Source: a virus. Taken from it: DNA of 43,558 nt. Every line of letters starts with the position of its first letter. The first letter of the stretch is position 1. The position numbers and the translations under genes are program-made. The notes under the pieces are model-generated. The model was not told the DNA's origin. It was given only the letters and a program-made list of their open reading frames with translations, and searched no databases. Shown here in pieces: positions 8,157 to 14,472 of the stretch. The stretch is taken from IMG/VR virus record IMGVR_UViG_3300025093_000042, positions 1 through 43,558 of that record; one strand, given 5' to 3'.

Positions 8157-8453
8157 CTATCGAGGCTGGGCAATGCGCCCGGCCCACGCATCAAAGTCGG
8201 TGCGCAGGGTTTGGAATTTTCGGGCGGCGGTTTGGTTGGTGTTCAGGTGGCGACGGCTGGTCACCCCGCACTGAACGCGGATGAATTCGGCGGCAGCGCT
8301 TGCTGACACCTGAATGTCCGACTTCAGGAGGCGCATCCCGACAAAGCGCTGAAACCGCGCATCGTTGGACAGCATGCCCGCCTGTTGGGCTGTGGGCAGT
8401 TCATCGAACCGGCGCACCTTGCGGGTGTCCACTTTGACCGGGTGCGCCGCCAT
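8157..8453 (-). CDS. Small phage protein, unknown function
   Basis: 98 residues, basic (MAAHPVKVDTRKVRRF...), predicted mainly helical. The start at 8453 forms TGATG with the upstream gene. The basic character (GVTSRRHLNTNQTAARKF) would suit nucleic-acid contact, but no domain is recognised. Confidence 0.7.
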   Translation of the reverse strand: MAAHPVKVDTRKVRRFDELPTAQQAGMLSNDARFQRFVGMRLLKSDIQVSASAAAEFIRVQCGVTSRRHLNTNQTAARKFQTLRTDFDAWAGRIAQPR

Positions 8454-8866
8454 CAGCCGCACTCCGCTTCGAACTTCAGGCGTGCGTTGTAGTCGCGACT
8501 TATTCGGTTCAGCACTTCGATGCGGGTCGGTGTGGCGCGATAGTCGATGCTGATGCGGATGATGTTGGCACAGTCGATGTCACGCTGGTCGCGCAGCGCC
8601 AGCCGGGCCAACGTTTCGATGTCAGCCTGAAGATTGCCGCCGTTTATCAGAACGGCTTCGGTCGCGATGTCGCCATTGGGGCGTTCATAGGTGACCAACC
8701 ATTGTTGATCGGCAAACAGAGCCTGCGGGCGCGTGGGTTCTGCGGCGTCATCTGCGGCACGTGTACGAAACCGGCGGAAAAAAGCGCCGGGGGTCCGCAG
8801 ACTGGACGCCCCGGCAGTGGTGCCGGTTTCATACGGCGGGGATGCGGGATGTGCGTGCATGGTCAT
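8453..8866 (-). CDS. Hypothetical phage protein
   Basis: 137 residues. The first about 45 are low-complexity (Pro, Thr, Ala, Arg); the rest has alternating strand and helix character (QWLVTYERPNGDIATEAVLI, then LARLALRDQRDID). The start forms TGATG with the upstream gene. The N-terminus is less certain, because a start near residue 50 would leave a compact domain of about 85 residues. Confidence 0.65.
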   Translation of the reverse strand: MTMHAHPASPPYETGTTAGASSLRTPGAFFRRFRTRAADDAAEPTRPQALFADQQWLVTYERPNGDIATEAVLINGGNLQADIETLARLALRDQRDIDCANIIRISIDYRATPTRIEVLNRISRDYNARLKFEAECG

Positions 8867-9174
8867 CACGCCACCCCTGTCTTGGCCAAATCCGGATAGA
8901 CCGTGATGAATCCGTCATCTTCGGTGCCGTCCAGTTTGCAATGCTGGCGGGCCAACCGCTTCCAGTTGGCAATCGCCTCTTCTTCGGTCGCGCCATCGGC
9001 GCAGATGCCATGCAGGTCCAGTTCCCAACGGTGGCTACGGTCGCCTGCTGGCGCGTCAAAGCGCCCAAAGGTTTCCATCGCCTCATTCACAAAGGCATCT
9101 TGCTGGCCATGGGCATCAAGGCATTCCAAGTTCATCAGGAACGCCGGAAGGCGGCTGTGCAGGGCTTCCATCAT
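8866..9174 (-). CDS. Hypothetical phage protein
   Basis: 102 residues. An acidic segment ADGATEEEAIANWKRLARQH resembles the helix of HicB-like or dodecin-like small proteins in outline, but I do not claim that family. The ATG overlaps the upstream stop (ATGA). Confidence 0.68.
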   Translation of the reverse strand: MMEALHSRLPAFLMNLECLDAHGQQDAFVNEAMETFGRFDAPAGDRSHRWELDLHGICADGATEEEAIANWKRLARQHCKLDGTEDDGFITVYPDLAKTGVA

Positions 9175-9572
9175 GCCGCCCTCGCTTCCAGCGCTTGCAC
9201 CTTTAGCGCTGCTATTTCATCCGGGGTCCGTCCGTGCTTTTCTGCAATCTCTTCATCAGAAAGAAATTCAGAATAACGGAGAAATTCAGATGCCCGAAAT
9301 GCCAGAACATCTTCCCCGCCAAGTCCAAGCGAACAGGGATCATATATCGGCTTTGGAACTGGCGCTGCACGATTTGGCTGAAGTCCTGCTGGTCGCAGCC
9401 GAAGTGCCCGAAGAAAGAATGCTGGCCATTGCCGAGGCGTTGCGGCGCTTTCCCCCGCACGATGATGCGGACGCGAAGTTGGTGAAGGACATGCACGAAA
9501 TTCGGTGTTCTTGGGCTGACCGAATTGAGCGGCGAATTTTGAAACAGCGTTCAGGCGATTGATAAACTTCAT
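9171..9572 (-). CDS. Uncertain leftward gene, possibly interrupted; HTH-like C-terminus
   Basis: A 133-residue reading frame starts in ATGA coupling with the upstream gene and ends in ATGA coupling with the downstream gene, so a gene clearly belongs here. Only the last about 35 residues look like natural protein (FLSDEEIAEKHGRTPDEIAA, HTH-like). Residues about 30-90 are Pro/Arg-rich and look like the antisense of the plus-strand gene 9290-9562. No ATG, GTG or TTG start lies close before the good part. The original 5' half may have been replaced by the plus-strand insert. Confidence 0.4.
   Translation of the reverse strand: MKFINRLNAVSKFAAQFGQPKNTEFRACPSPTSRPHHRAGESAATPRQWPAFFLRALRLRPAGLQPNRAAPVPKPIYDPCSLGLGGEDVLAFRASEFLRYSEFLSDEEIAEKHGRTPDEIAALKVQALEARAA
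9290..9562 (+). CDS. Small acidic helical protein on the opposite strand
   Basis: 90 residues with GGAG eight bases before the ATG. The sequence looks natural: LELALHDLAEVLLVAAEVPE, then ERMLAIAEALRRF and a charged C-terminus. It is the only rightward gene within the 10-kb leftward operon, its ends are AT-rich, and an 11-base direct repeat (AGAAATTCAGA at 9262-9272 and 9280-9290) stands in front of it. No family recognised. It may be a recently acquired cassette. Confidence 0.62.
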   Translation: MPEMPEHLPRQVQANRDHISALELALHDLAEVLLVAAEVPEERMLAIAEALRRFPPHDDADAKLVKDMHEIRCSWADRIERRILKQRSGD

Positions 9573-9784
9573 GTCGCCCGCCCCACGCATTTCCAGCCGC
9601 GTGTCGCGTGCAGCTGATAGCGTTTGCCATTGACGGTTTTGAAACGGTTCAGGCGGCGGTAGGCGTAGCCGCGCGGCGAGACTTCGGACTTTGCAATGAG
9701 TTCCTTAGCCGCAGCGTCTGATGCAATGTTGAAGACAGGAAATTCAAAGCGCCCATCCTGCATGAATGATTTCATCAACTCCAT
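9569..9784 (-). CDS. Small phage protein, unknown function
   Basis: 71 residues starting MELMKSFMQDGRFEFPVF, with a basic C-terminal half (GYAYRRLNRFKTVNGKRYQL). The start forms TGATG with the upstream gene. The basic beta-rich tail would suit nucleic-acid binding. No family recognised. Confidence 0.7.
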   Translation of the reverse strand: MELMKSFMQDGRFEFPVFNIASDAAAKELIAKSEVSPRGYAYRRLNRFKTVNGKRYQLHATRGWKCVGRAT

Positions 9785-10161
9785 CACGCGGCCTCCTGCA
9801 TCTGGGCCAGCACATCGGATGCGGCGGTGCGTTCGGCAGCGTCTGTGGAGTGGCGCAACAGGGTTTCGCAGGCGGCGGTCAGGTCGCGTGCGTGTGCAGG
9901 TTCCGGGGCGCAGATTGTGCGGCGGGCGTTATCCAGTCGGGCTTCGATAGCTTCCGACCGCAAAGCCAATGCCAGTGCGAAGGGGCGGTTCCGAGCGGTT
10001 TGCCGCCACAGCAGCAGTTCGCTGCAGATTTCGGGCAGCGCAGTCGCCAGCATCGCGCGGGTTTCCGCGTCGAATTCGCCACGCTTCGCATCAAAGTCGG
10101 GGTTTGCCAGTTCTGCCAGCAAGTCATCGCTGACAAGCGGCTGGTCTTGTGTTGCACGCAT
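9784..10161 (-). CDS. First gene of the leftward early operon, unknown function
   Basis: 125 residues from the ATG with GGAGG seven bases upstream; upstream in-frame ATGs lack a ribosome site. The protein is helical, Ala- and Arg-rich (ETRAMLATALPEICSELLLW, NRPFALALALRSEAIEARLD). It is read first from the operator-controlled promoter at 10190-10217. No family recognised. It does not resemble lambda N. Confidence 0.75.
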   Translation of the reverse strand: MRATQDQPLVSDDLLAELANPDFDAKRGEFDAETRAMLATALPEICSELLLWRQTARNRPFALALALRSEAIEARLDNARRTICAPEPAHARDLTAACETLLRHSTDAAERTAASDVLAQMQEAA

Positions 10162-10189
10162 CGTTGCCTCCATCGGTTTGATGAAGGGG

Positions 10190-10217
10190 ACTATACTAAG
10201 CAATTTGCGTAGCGCAA
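10190..10217 (-). promoter_or_regulatory. Leftward early promoter (pL-like) enclosing an operator
   Basis: On the minus strand, -35 TTGCGC (complement of 10212-10217) and -10 TATAGT (complement of 10190-10195) are 16 bases apart. The operator 10197-10211 fills the spacer, so repressor binding would block RNA polymerase. The transcript would start about 20 bases before the first gene's ribosome site. Confidence 0.7.
10197..10211. promoter_or_regulatory. Operator OL1-like
   Basis: TAAGCAATTTGCGTA differs by one base from the perfect 15-base palindrome-like operator at 10829-10843. It lies in the spacer of the leftward promoter. Confidence 0.75.
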
Positions 10218-10226
10218 GTTAAAAAA

Positions 10227-10241
10227 TAAGCATTTTGCTTA
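10227..10241. promoter_or_regulatory. Operator OL2-like
   Basis: TAAGCATTTTGCTTA differs by one base from the 10829-10843 operator. Its centre is exactly 30 bases from that of the neighbouring operator, which would allow cooperative binding. Confidence 0.75.
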
Positions 10242-10378
10242 CCGTGTGTTTATATGCTTGAATTGTAGGGGCTGAAGCGAGTCGCACCGATAGCGGCGCA
10301 TTTCGCCAAGAAGAAACAACCTAATGGGGAAACGGGCCCGCTCAAATGGCATATCTTGTGTCTTCGCAGAACCTTAAT

Positions 10379-10393
10379 GTTCTGCTAATGTTC
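10379..10393 (+). promoter_or_regulatory. LexA box (alphaproteobacterial GTTC-N7-GTTC)
   Basis: GTTC at 10379-10382 and at 10390-10393, seven bases apart, is the direct-repeat LexA site known from Rhodobacter and relatives. It ends nine bases before the GGAG of the 56-residue gene at 10414. The strict 8-base pattern is expected roughly once per window on either strand by chance, so the position is the main support. Confidence 0.6.
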
Positions 10394-10413
10394 TCGTTAC
10401 ATGGAGATTGGAA

Positions 10414-10584
10414 GTGGACGAAAAACAGATACTTGAAATGTTAAAAGAGGCCCGCAAGAAATCGGGCTTGCCACTGGATTTTTGGGCAGATTTGACTGAG
10501 GGGCTTGATTACAATGCGATTGCAATTCTGTGTGGAAGGTCAGAAATCTTCCCAAAATACATGAACTCTAAAGGCAGGTCGTAG
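10414..10584 (+). CDS. Small LexA-controlled protein, candidate antirepressor
   Basis: 56 residues, too short to be found by usual length cut-offs. It starts at GTG 10414 with GGAG seven bases before, reading (M)DEKQILEMLKEARKKSGLP and then LDFWADLTEGLDYNAIAILC. The composition is that of a real, helical, partly amphipathic protein. The LexA box just upstream implies expression after DNA damage. The gene runs into the repressor gene tail to tail, overlapping its last 76 bases. I infer an antirepressor or induction protein, comparable in logic to Tum of phage 186; there is no sequence claim to that protein. An antisense effect on repressor mRNA is also possible. Confidence 0.6.
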   Translation: MDEKQILEMLKEARKKSGLPLDFWADLTEGLDYNAIAILCGRSEIFPKYMNSKGRS

Positions 10585-10769
10585 GTCTTGCGCAGTTTTT
10601 TGGCGGCAGAAAGGGATAGTTCCCTTTTGGCATTTTCAAACGGGCCATAGACCTGTTCGCTGAGTTCAGCGCGTTCCGCAAACTCCTTTTTGGTTAATCC
10701 CAGCACTTCGCGCACTCGCTTGAGTCGCGCGGCCACTGCCTCAATGTCATCTTCGCGTTCTTCTAACAT
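10509..10769 (-). CDS. XRE-family lysogeny repressor, short form without cleavage domain
   Basis: 86 residues. The HTH_3 domain spans about 13-70 (RLKRVREVLGLTKKEFAERA, then ELSEQVYGPFENAKREL) and the tail ends ISDLPHRIAIAL. Lambda-type repressors carry a C-terminal S24 peptidase domain for RecA-stimulated self-cleavage; this protein ends before any such domain. The gene diverges from the Cro-like gene across a three-site operator region, so it is the likely repressor. No good Shine-Dalgarno precedes the ATG, so a leaderless mRNA is possible. Its 3' end overlaps the LexA-controlled gene. Confidence 0.85.
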   Translation of the reverse strand: MLEEREDDIEAVAARLKRVREVLGLTKKEFAERAELSEQVYGPFENAKRELSLSAAKKLRKTYDLPLEFMYFGKISDLPHRIAIAL

Positions 10770-10779
10770 AGCTTGACAC

Positions 10780-10794
10780 TACCAATTTTGCTAA
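10780..10794. promoter_or_regulatory. Operator OR3-like (degenerate)
   Basis: TACCAATTTTGCTAA keeps the right half of the operator motif. It is centred 25 bases from the next site and lies just in front of the repressor gene. As the weakest site, it would suit autoregulation. Confidence 0.45.
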
Positions 10795-10804
10795 ACGGCG
10801 ACAC

Positions 10805-10819
10805 TGAGCAAAATGCGTA
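10805..10819. promoter_or_regulatory. Operator OR2-like
   Basis: TGAGCAAAATGCGTA matches the operator consensus at most positions. It is centred 24 bases from OR1 and 25 from OR3. Confidence 0.65.
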
Positions 10820-10847
10820 TTTACAAACTAAGCAATTTGCTTATTTT
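10820..10847 (+). promoter_or_regulatory. Rightward early promoter (pR-like)
   Basis: -35 TTTACA (10820-10825) and -10 TATTTT (10842-10847) are 16 bases apart, with the operator 10829-10843 across the spacer, the same geometry as the leftward promoter. Transcription would start close to the Cro-like ATG at 10855, so the mRNA may be leaderless. Confidence 0.6.
10829..10843. promoter_or_regulatory. Operator OR1-like (best site)
   Basis: TAAGCAATTTGCTTA is a perfect dyad around its central base. Four further copies or near copies flank the immunity genes. This is the site most likely to be bound first by the repressor or the Cro-like protein. Confidence 0.8.
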
Positions 10848-10854
10848 AGGTCGC

Positions 10855-11091
10855 ATGATGGATATTCGTGAATTTCTTGATGTGGTTGGCCGTGACGAAA
10901 TAACGTCTCGGTTTGGGTTTCGGGCGCAGGATGTGTCGCGGGCTGCGAAGGCCGGTGTTTTCCCATCTGGTTGGTATCCCTATATCCGCCAGCTGTGTGC
11001 AGAACGGCAGATGGACACACCTGACCACTTGTTCAGGTGGTCGAGGGTTCCTCGACAATCTGGTTCAACTTTGCAGCAAGGGGTTGCCTGA
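10855..11091 (+). CDS. Cro-like DNA-binding protein
   Basis: 78 residues from the ATG just downstream of OR1 (an ATG three bases later is equally possible). The N-terminal half is a compact HTH (EFLDVVGRDEITSRFGFRAQ, then DVSRAAKAGVFPSGWYPYIR), like short Cro/YdaS-type proteins. It diverges from the repressor and is the first rightward early gene. It should compete for the same operators and favour the lytic state. Confidence 0.8.
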   Translation: MMDIREFLDVVGRDEITSRFGFRAQDVSRAAKAGVFPSGWYPYIRQLCAERQMDTPDHLFRWSRVPRQSGSTLQQGVA

Positions 11092-11104
11092 TGCGCAGAG
11101 AGTA

Positions 11105-11710
11105 TCAGAGGTGCGATTGCCAAAGCTCTTCGCTGATTATGTGCAGCGGCAGTCCACGTGTGTCGCGGTACTCTACCGCCTTTTCGATTTTCCTGCCGTA
11201 TGACGACTGCACCCACTCGTCTGATGCATATTGCCCGATTACCAAAAAAGCTGTGTCCATTCGGACGGACCCAACCTTCCCGCCACGTTCGGTCACGGCG
11301 GTTTCGCAGTCCTTGCGCGAACCATATACAAAGGTGCCCGTGAACGCGAAACGCTTTCCTTGGAATTTGACTTCCGGGTTGGGTTCGCAGAGTGGCAAGG
11401 TTGTAGACTTCAGCGCTTCGCCAATCTCGAAATCCTCTGAGCCGGTAAGTTTGGACAAAACGGCATGCAGGTCGGCGCGTTCGTTTTCGTCTACTTCGCC
11501 ATCTGCGCGTGCCTCTGCAATTCTGCGCACCAAGTCCGCGACAATCGGATTGCTGGTTATCCCTTCCGAAGCCACTAGCCACTTCTCGAGGTACTCGATC
11601 TCCGAGTCGTTCAACTGGCCATCGGCAATCAGACCACGGGCCAATCCAACCAGTTCCGTGATTTGCCGGTCGTCTAGTCGGGCGCGGTGGTATCGGGTTT
11701 GCAATGTCAT
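11105..11710 (-). CDS. BRCT-domain protein with TerB-like N-terminus
   Basis: 201 residues. The first about 85 are helical and acidic (ITELVGLARGLIADGQLNDS, DGEVDENERADLHAVL), with a repeated D-G-x-(L/V)-(N/D)-x-x-E pattern typical of TerB-like proteins. From about 110 a BRCT domain follows (FQGKRFAFTGTF, ERGGKVGSVRMDTAFLVIG, GRKIEKAVEY). The family occurs in prophages and plasmids; BRCT domains bind DNA ends or phosphoproteins. It is encoded against the surrounding early genes, so it may be a lysogeny-expressed moron with its own control at the dyad 11714-11757. Confidence 0.88.
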   Translation of the reverse strand: MTLQTRYHRARLDDRQITELVGLARGLIADGQLNDSEIEYLEKWLVASEGITSNPIVADLVRRIAEARADGEVDENERADLHAVLSKLTGSEDFEIGEALKSTTLPLCEPNPEVKFQGKRFAFTGTFVYGSRKDCETAVTERGGKVGSVRMDTAFLVIGQYASDEWVQSSYGRKIEKAVEYRDTRGLPLHIISEELWQSHL

Positions 11711-11713
11711 TTG

Positions 11714-11757
11714 GGCACATCTCCAGAAATATCAAAACGGTATTTCTGCACTGTGCC
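11714..11757. promoter_or_regulatory. Nested inverted repeat between divergent genes
   Basis: Inner arms CAGAAATA (11724-11731) and TATTTCTG (11741-11748) and outer arms GGCACA (11714-11719) and TGTGCC (11752-11757) share almost the same centre near 11736. The element starts four bases before the BRCT gene ATG and lies 122 bases before the CII-position gene. An operator or an mRNA hairpin controlling the BRCT gene are the simplest readings. Confidence 0.55.
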
Positions 11758-11879
11758 GAAAAGCAGCTTTCGGAACAATTCAAATGAGCGAGGCCATCTG
11801 ATGCGGGGATATGTGCTTTGCAGTTCATGCCATCAATCTGCACCGTTTTCACGCGCGGGCACAGGAAACGAGGTTTCCC

Positions 11880-12329
11880 ATGCCTGATTTTCGCAAAATC
11901 GTCCGTGCAAACATGAAATCCCTCGTGGATTGGCTGGGCTGCTATGATGCCGTAGCCGAGACCTTCAATGCCCGGTGGGGCGGCGGTGCCAGCAAGGGCA
12001 CGGTTAGCAAAAAGGTCAGCGGTAATCTGGATTGGACCGTTGCCGATGTGATCGCGCTGGAAGACGCGGCGGGGCGCTATCCTGTGACCCGCATGTTGGC
12101 GCGGCGTTTGGAAAACCGCCCCGTTGCCAAGGGTGGCAGCTTGCTGATGGATGGTTCCAGCATCGCCAAGGAAAGTGGTGAAGCGATTTCTGCCATTCTT
12201 GCTGCGGAACAATCCACCTGTGCGGATGAGCGGGCGCAAGCCATCAAGGAAATTGACGAGGCGATGTTCGCCTTGCGTCAAGCGCGGGCACGGCTGGAAC
12301 AATCTGTCGGAACAGGCGGTGCCGAGTGA
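11880..12329 (+). CDS. Phage regulatory protein in the CII position
   Basis: 149 residues from the ATG at 11880. The central part (KSLVDWLGCYDAVAETFNAR, KGTVSKKVSGNLDWTVADVI) reads like an HTH of the phage CII/regulatory type, followed by a helical C-terminal half (ERAQAIKEIDEAMFALRQAR). It is the first gene of the second rightward cluster. I infer a transcription regulator; the target is unknown. Confidence 0.7.
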   Translation: MPDFRKIVRANMKSLVDWLGCYDAVAETFNARWGGGASKGTVSKKVSGNLDWTVADVIALEDAAGRYPVTRMLARRLENRPVAKGGSLLMDGSSIAKESGEAISAILAAEQSTCADERAQAIKEIDEAMFALRQARARLEQSVGTGGAE

Positions 12330-12685
12330 CCACCCTGCGCCGCCCTTCATATCGCCATCCAGCCGTCCTGAAGCATCGCGACCATGGGCGGCTTTGGCGT
12401 TTGGTCGAAGGGGCCGTGGTTGATGCGTTTCACAGTCACCCTGATTTTCTGACGGTCGCCGGTCATCGCTCTGCGGTGCAGTCGGTGACCAAGCGTGTGG
12501 TTGGCCAGATTGTCGGCCACGCGAAACAGGCGCAGCAGCGCGGTCGCCTTCATCCTCCCGAAAGCGGCTCTGGCGGTGGTGCCGAGATTTCCGGCGCTCA
12601 CCAAGGTGCGAAGCGGTGTCTGACACTGCTTCGCACCCGTTCCTTCAGTATTTCGCTGACGATTTGCAGGGGGGGGCATTGCTGA
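12326..12685 (+). CDS. Small phage protein, unknown function
   Basis: 119 residues from GTG 12326, which overlaps the previous stop (GTGA). The first about 75 residues are basic and well-formed (HGRLWRLVEGAVVDAFHSHP, SVTKRVVGQIVGHAKQ). The last 40 look less natural, so a sequencing indel or a loose tail is possible. It ends in TGATG with the next gene. Confidence 0.6.
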   Translation: MTTLRRPSYRHPAVLKHRDHGRLWRLVEGAVVDAFHSHPDFLTVAGHRSAVQSVTKRVVGQIVGHAKQAQQRGRLHPPESGSGGGAEISGAHQGAKRCLTLLRTRSFSISLTICRGGHC

Positions 12686-12879
12686 TGGCTATCGTGACCG
12701 GGCGGGCGTCGGATGAACGCATTCTGAAATGGATCAAAAAGCGCGTTGCTGGTGTTGCCGCGCAGCGCATCGCTGATGCGGACGGGGTGAGCCAACCGCA
12801 GGTCATTCAATCCACCAATAAGGTCAAGGCCGCTGATGCTGCCGAGTCTGGTGAAGATGTGGCGGGGGCGTATTGGTGA
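12685..12879 (+). CDS. Small HTH-like protein
   Basis: 64 residues from the ATG at 12685 in TGATG coupling, with a run of G residues as ribosome site. A GTG at 12616 would add 23 residues and overlap the upstream gene by 70 bases, so I prefer the shorter form. AAQRIADADGVSQPQVIQST looks like a helix-turn-helix. A DNA-binding role is inferred. Confidence 0.62.
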   Translation: MAIVTGRASDERILKWIKKRVAGVAAQRIADADGVSQPQVIQSTNKVKAADAAESGEDVAGAYW

Positions 12880-13391
12880 TGGGTTACGGCATCGACTTCC
12901 CCCGCAAGCCCGATTGGGATTGGCTGAAGGCTACCTTCCCCGGCAACGTCCTGTTGCGGGTTGATTGCCCGTTTATTGAGGTTGTGCGCAGCGTGTCCGG
13001 TCGGATGGCCTATCTGGCCACGCCCTACACCCGGCAGGTTCTGAATGATGACCTGCAATGGGACCGGTGCCTGTCGTATGACATCGAAACCCGCACAGCC
13101 CGTTGGGCACGGGCCTTCGCGATTGAGGGTGCGACGGTCGCCTCGCCCATCGTGCTGTCCTGCGCCATCGTACATGCCGACCCTGAAGGCCGCATTGACC
13201 CGTTGGATGATGCGTTTTGGGCGCGGTGGTGCCAGCCTATGTTGTCGGCCTGTGGGTCTGTTGTCATTCCGGCGATGGATGGTTGGGATGTGTCGCGCGG
13301 TGTTTGGCGGGAAGCCTGTTGGGCGCTGCAGCACAACGTGCCTGTCTATCTGGTCGCTCCCGGCTCTGAACTTCCGGAGTGGGGCGCATGA
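12879..13391 (+). CDS. DUF1937 protein (nucleoside deoxyribosyltransferase-like fold)
   Basis: 170 residues. The signature MAYLATPYTR at about 47-56, the later SPIVLSCAIVHAD stretch and the C-terminal MDGWDVSRGVWREACWALQH match DUF1937. That family shares the fold of nucleoside 2-deoxyribosyltransferases, in which this type of D-G-W...S-R-G...E motif binds the nucleotide. A role in nucleotide metabolism or signalling is likely; the substrate is unknown. It overlaps the methyltransferase gene by four bases. Confidence 0.8.
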   Translation: MGYGIDFPRKPDWDWLKATFPGNVLLRVDCPFIEVVRSVSGRMAYLATPYTRQVLNDDLQWDRCLSYDIETRTARWARAFAIEGATVASPIVLSCAIVHADPEGRIDPLDDAFWARWCQPMLSACGSVVIPAMDGWDVSRGVWREACWALQHNVPVYLVAPGSELPEWGA

Positions 13392-14191
13392 TGGACGCCA
13401 TCCTGAAAGACATCACCATTGGCGACTGCCGCCTGATTTTGGGCAATGCTCTGCCCATTATGGTGGGCCTCGATCCGGTGGACCATCTGATTTCTGACCC
13501 GCCCTATGAACAGTCTCTGCATGACGCCAAGAATGGTTTGAAGGGGCGCAAGCTGCGGTCGCATGGGGAAGACCGGCTGCGCACCGATGGTGGCGTGAAG
13601 CTGCGGGAACTGGACTTTGCCGGGATTGACGAAATCCGGGCAGAATTCACCGACCTTGCTGCGGGGCTGTGCCAGAAGTGGTTCATCGGCTTTTGCACCG
13701 TCGAAGGTGTTGCCCGGTGGGCTGATGTCATCAACCCGTCGCCCATGAAATACAAGCGGGCCTGCATTTGGGTGAAGCCCGATAGCACACCGCAGTTGAA
13801 TGGTCAGGGGCCTGCGCAGGGCGCTGAGTGCTTTGTGACGGCATGGTGCGGGTCTGGCTATGCCAAGTGGAACGCAGGCGGCAAGCGCGGCGTCTATAAT
13901 CACCTGACCAACCCGCCCGACCGGCATGGCGGGCACCCGACCGAAAAGCCATGGCGCTTGATGCGCGACATCGTGCTGGACTTTACCGCGCCCGGTGACG
14001 TGATTTTGGACCCGTTCATGGGGTCTGGCACCACGTTGGTTGCGGCGGCGTTGACCGGTCGCAAGGCGGTCGGGATTGAACTGAACCCGGACTATTTCGA
14101 CATCGCGGAACATCGCGTGCGCAAGGCTGTGGCCTCGGTCAAGGCTATGGGGCCGCAGCTGACTACCGAAGTGCAGGAGGCGCTGATATGA
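13388..14191 (+). CDS. DNA adenine/cytosine-N4 methyltransferase (N6_N4_Mtase family)
   Basis: 267 residues. Catalytic DPPY is at 37-40 and the SAM-binding DPFMGSGTT at 208-216, the motif order of the beta class, with the target-recognition part between (about 45-190). No restriction gene is nearby, so it is an orphan phage methylase, perhaps to protect the genome or to alter regulation. Whether it makes N6-methyladenine or N4-methylcytosine cannot be told by eye. The next start overlaps its stop (ATGA). Confidence 0.93.
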   Translation: MMDAILKDITIGDCRLILGNALPIMVGLDPVDHLISDPPYEQSLHDAKNGLKGRKLRSHGEDRLRTDGGVKLRELDFAGIDEIRAEFTDLAAGLCQKWFIGFCTVEGVARWADVINPSPMKYKRACIWVKPDSTPQLNGQGPAQGAECFVTAWCGSGYAKWNAGGKRGVYNHLTNPPDRHGGHPTEKPWRLMRDIVLDFTAPGDVILDPFMGSGTTLVAAALTGRKAVGIELNPDYFDIAEHRVRKAVASVKAMGPQLTTEVQEALI

Positions 14192-14472
14192 ACGCCCGTG
14201 CTGAATTCAGAACCAGACGTGCTGAAGCGAGTCGCACCGCCCTTCGGTTGGCCCCGGCGTTCCATCCCCATTGGTCATCGCGCGATGACCATGCGCTGAT
14301 GACGGCCCGCGCCAAGCGTGAGAATTTCACGGTCATTGCGAAGCGCTTGGGTCGCAGCCGGATTGCCGTTGAACAGCGCTGGCATCGCCTGCGCGTCATT
14401 CCAAATGTGGTCAAGCTGCTGGAAGCCTATGGCCTGTCGGGCAAACCCTATGCGCTGGATGGGGGGTGCTGA
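14188..14472 (+). CDS. Myb/SANT-like HTH protein
   Basis: 94 residues. About 27-70 read W-S-S-R-D-D-H-A-L..., F-T-V-I-A-K-R-L-G-R-S and then A-V-E-Q-R-W-H-R-L, the spacing of a Myb/SANT or GcrA-type helix-turn-helix with its tryptophans. AGGAGG precedes the ATG by seven bases. Bases 14221-14239 inside the gene are an exact copy of 10271-10289 next to the left operator region. Confidence 0.75.
   Translation: MNARAEFRTRRAEASRTALRLAPAFHPHWSSRDDHALMTARAKRENFTVIAKRLGRSRIAVEQRWHRLRVIPNVVKLLEAYGLSGKPYALDGGC

Noticed and set aside
12616-12879. Longer form of the small HTH gene starting at GTG 12616
   Set aside because: It would overlap the upstream gene by 70 bases, while ATG 12685 gives the TGATG coupling seen throughout this genome.
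13388-14191. Methyltransferase as a CcrM homologue acting on GANTC
   Set aside because: Motif order fits many beta-class enzymes and the C-terminal CcrM extension is missing; target cannot be read from sequence by eye.
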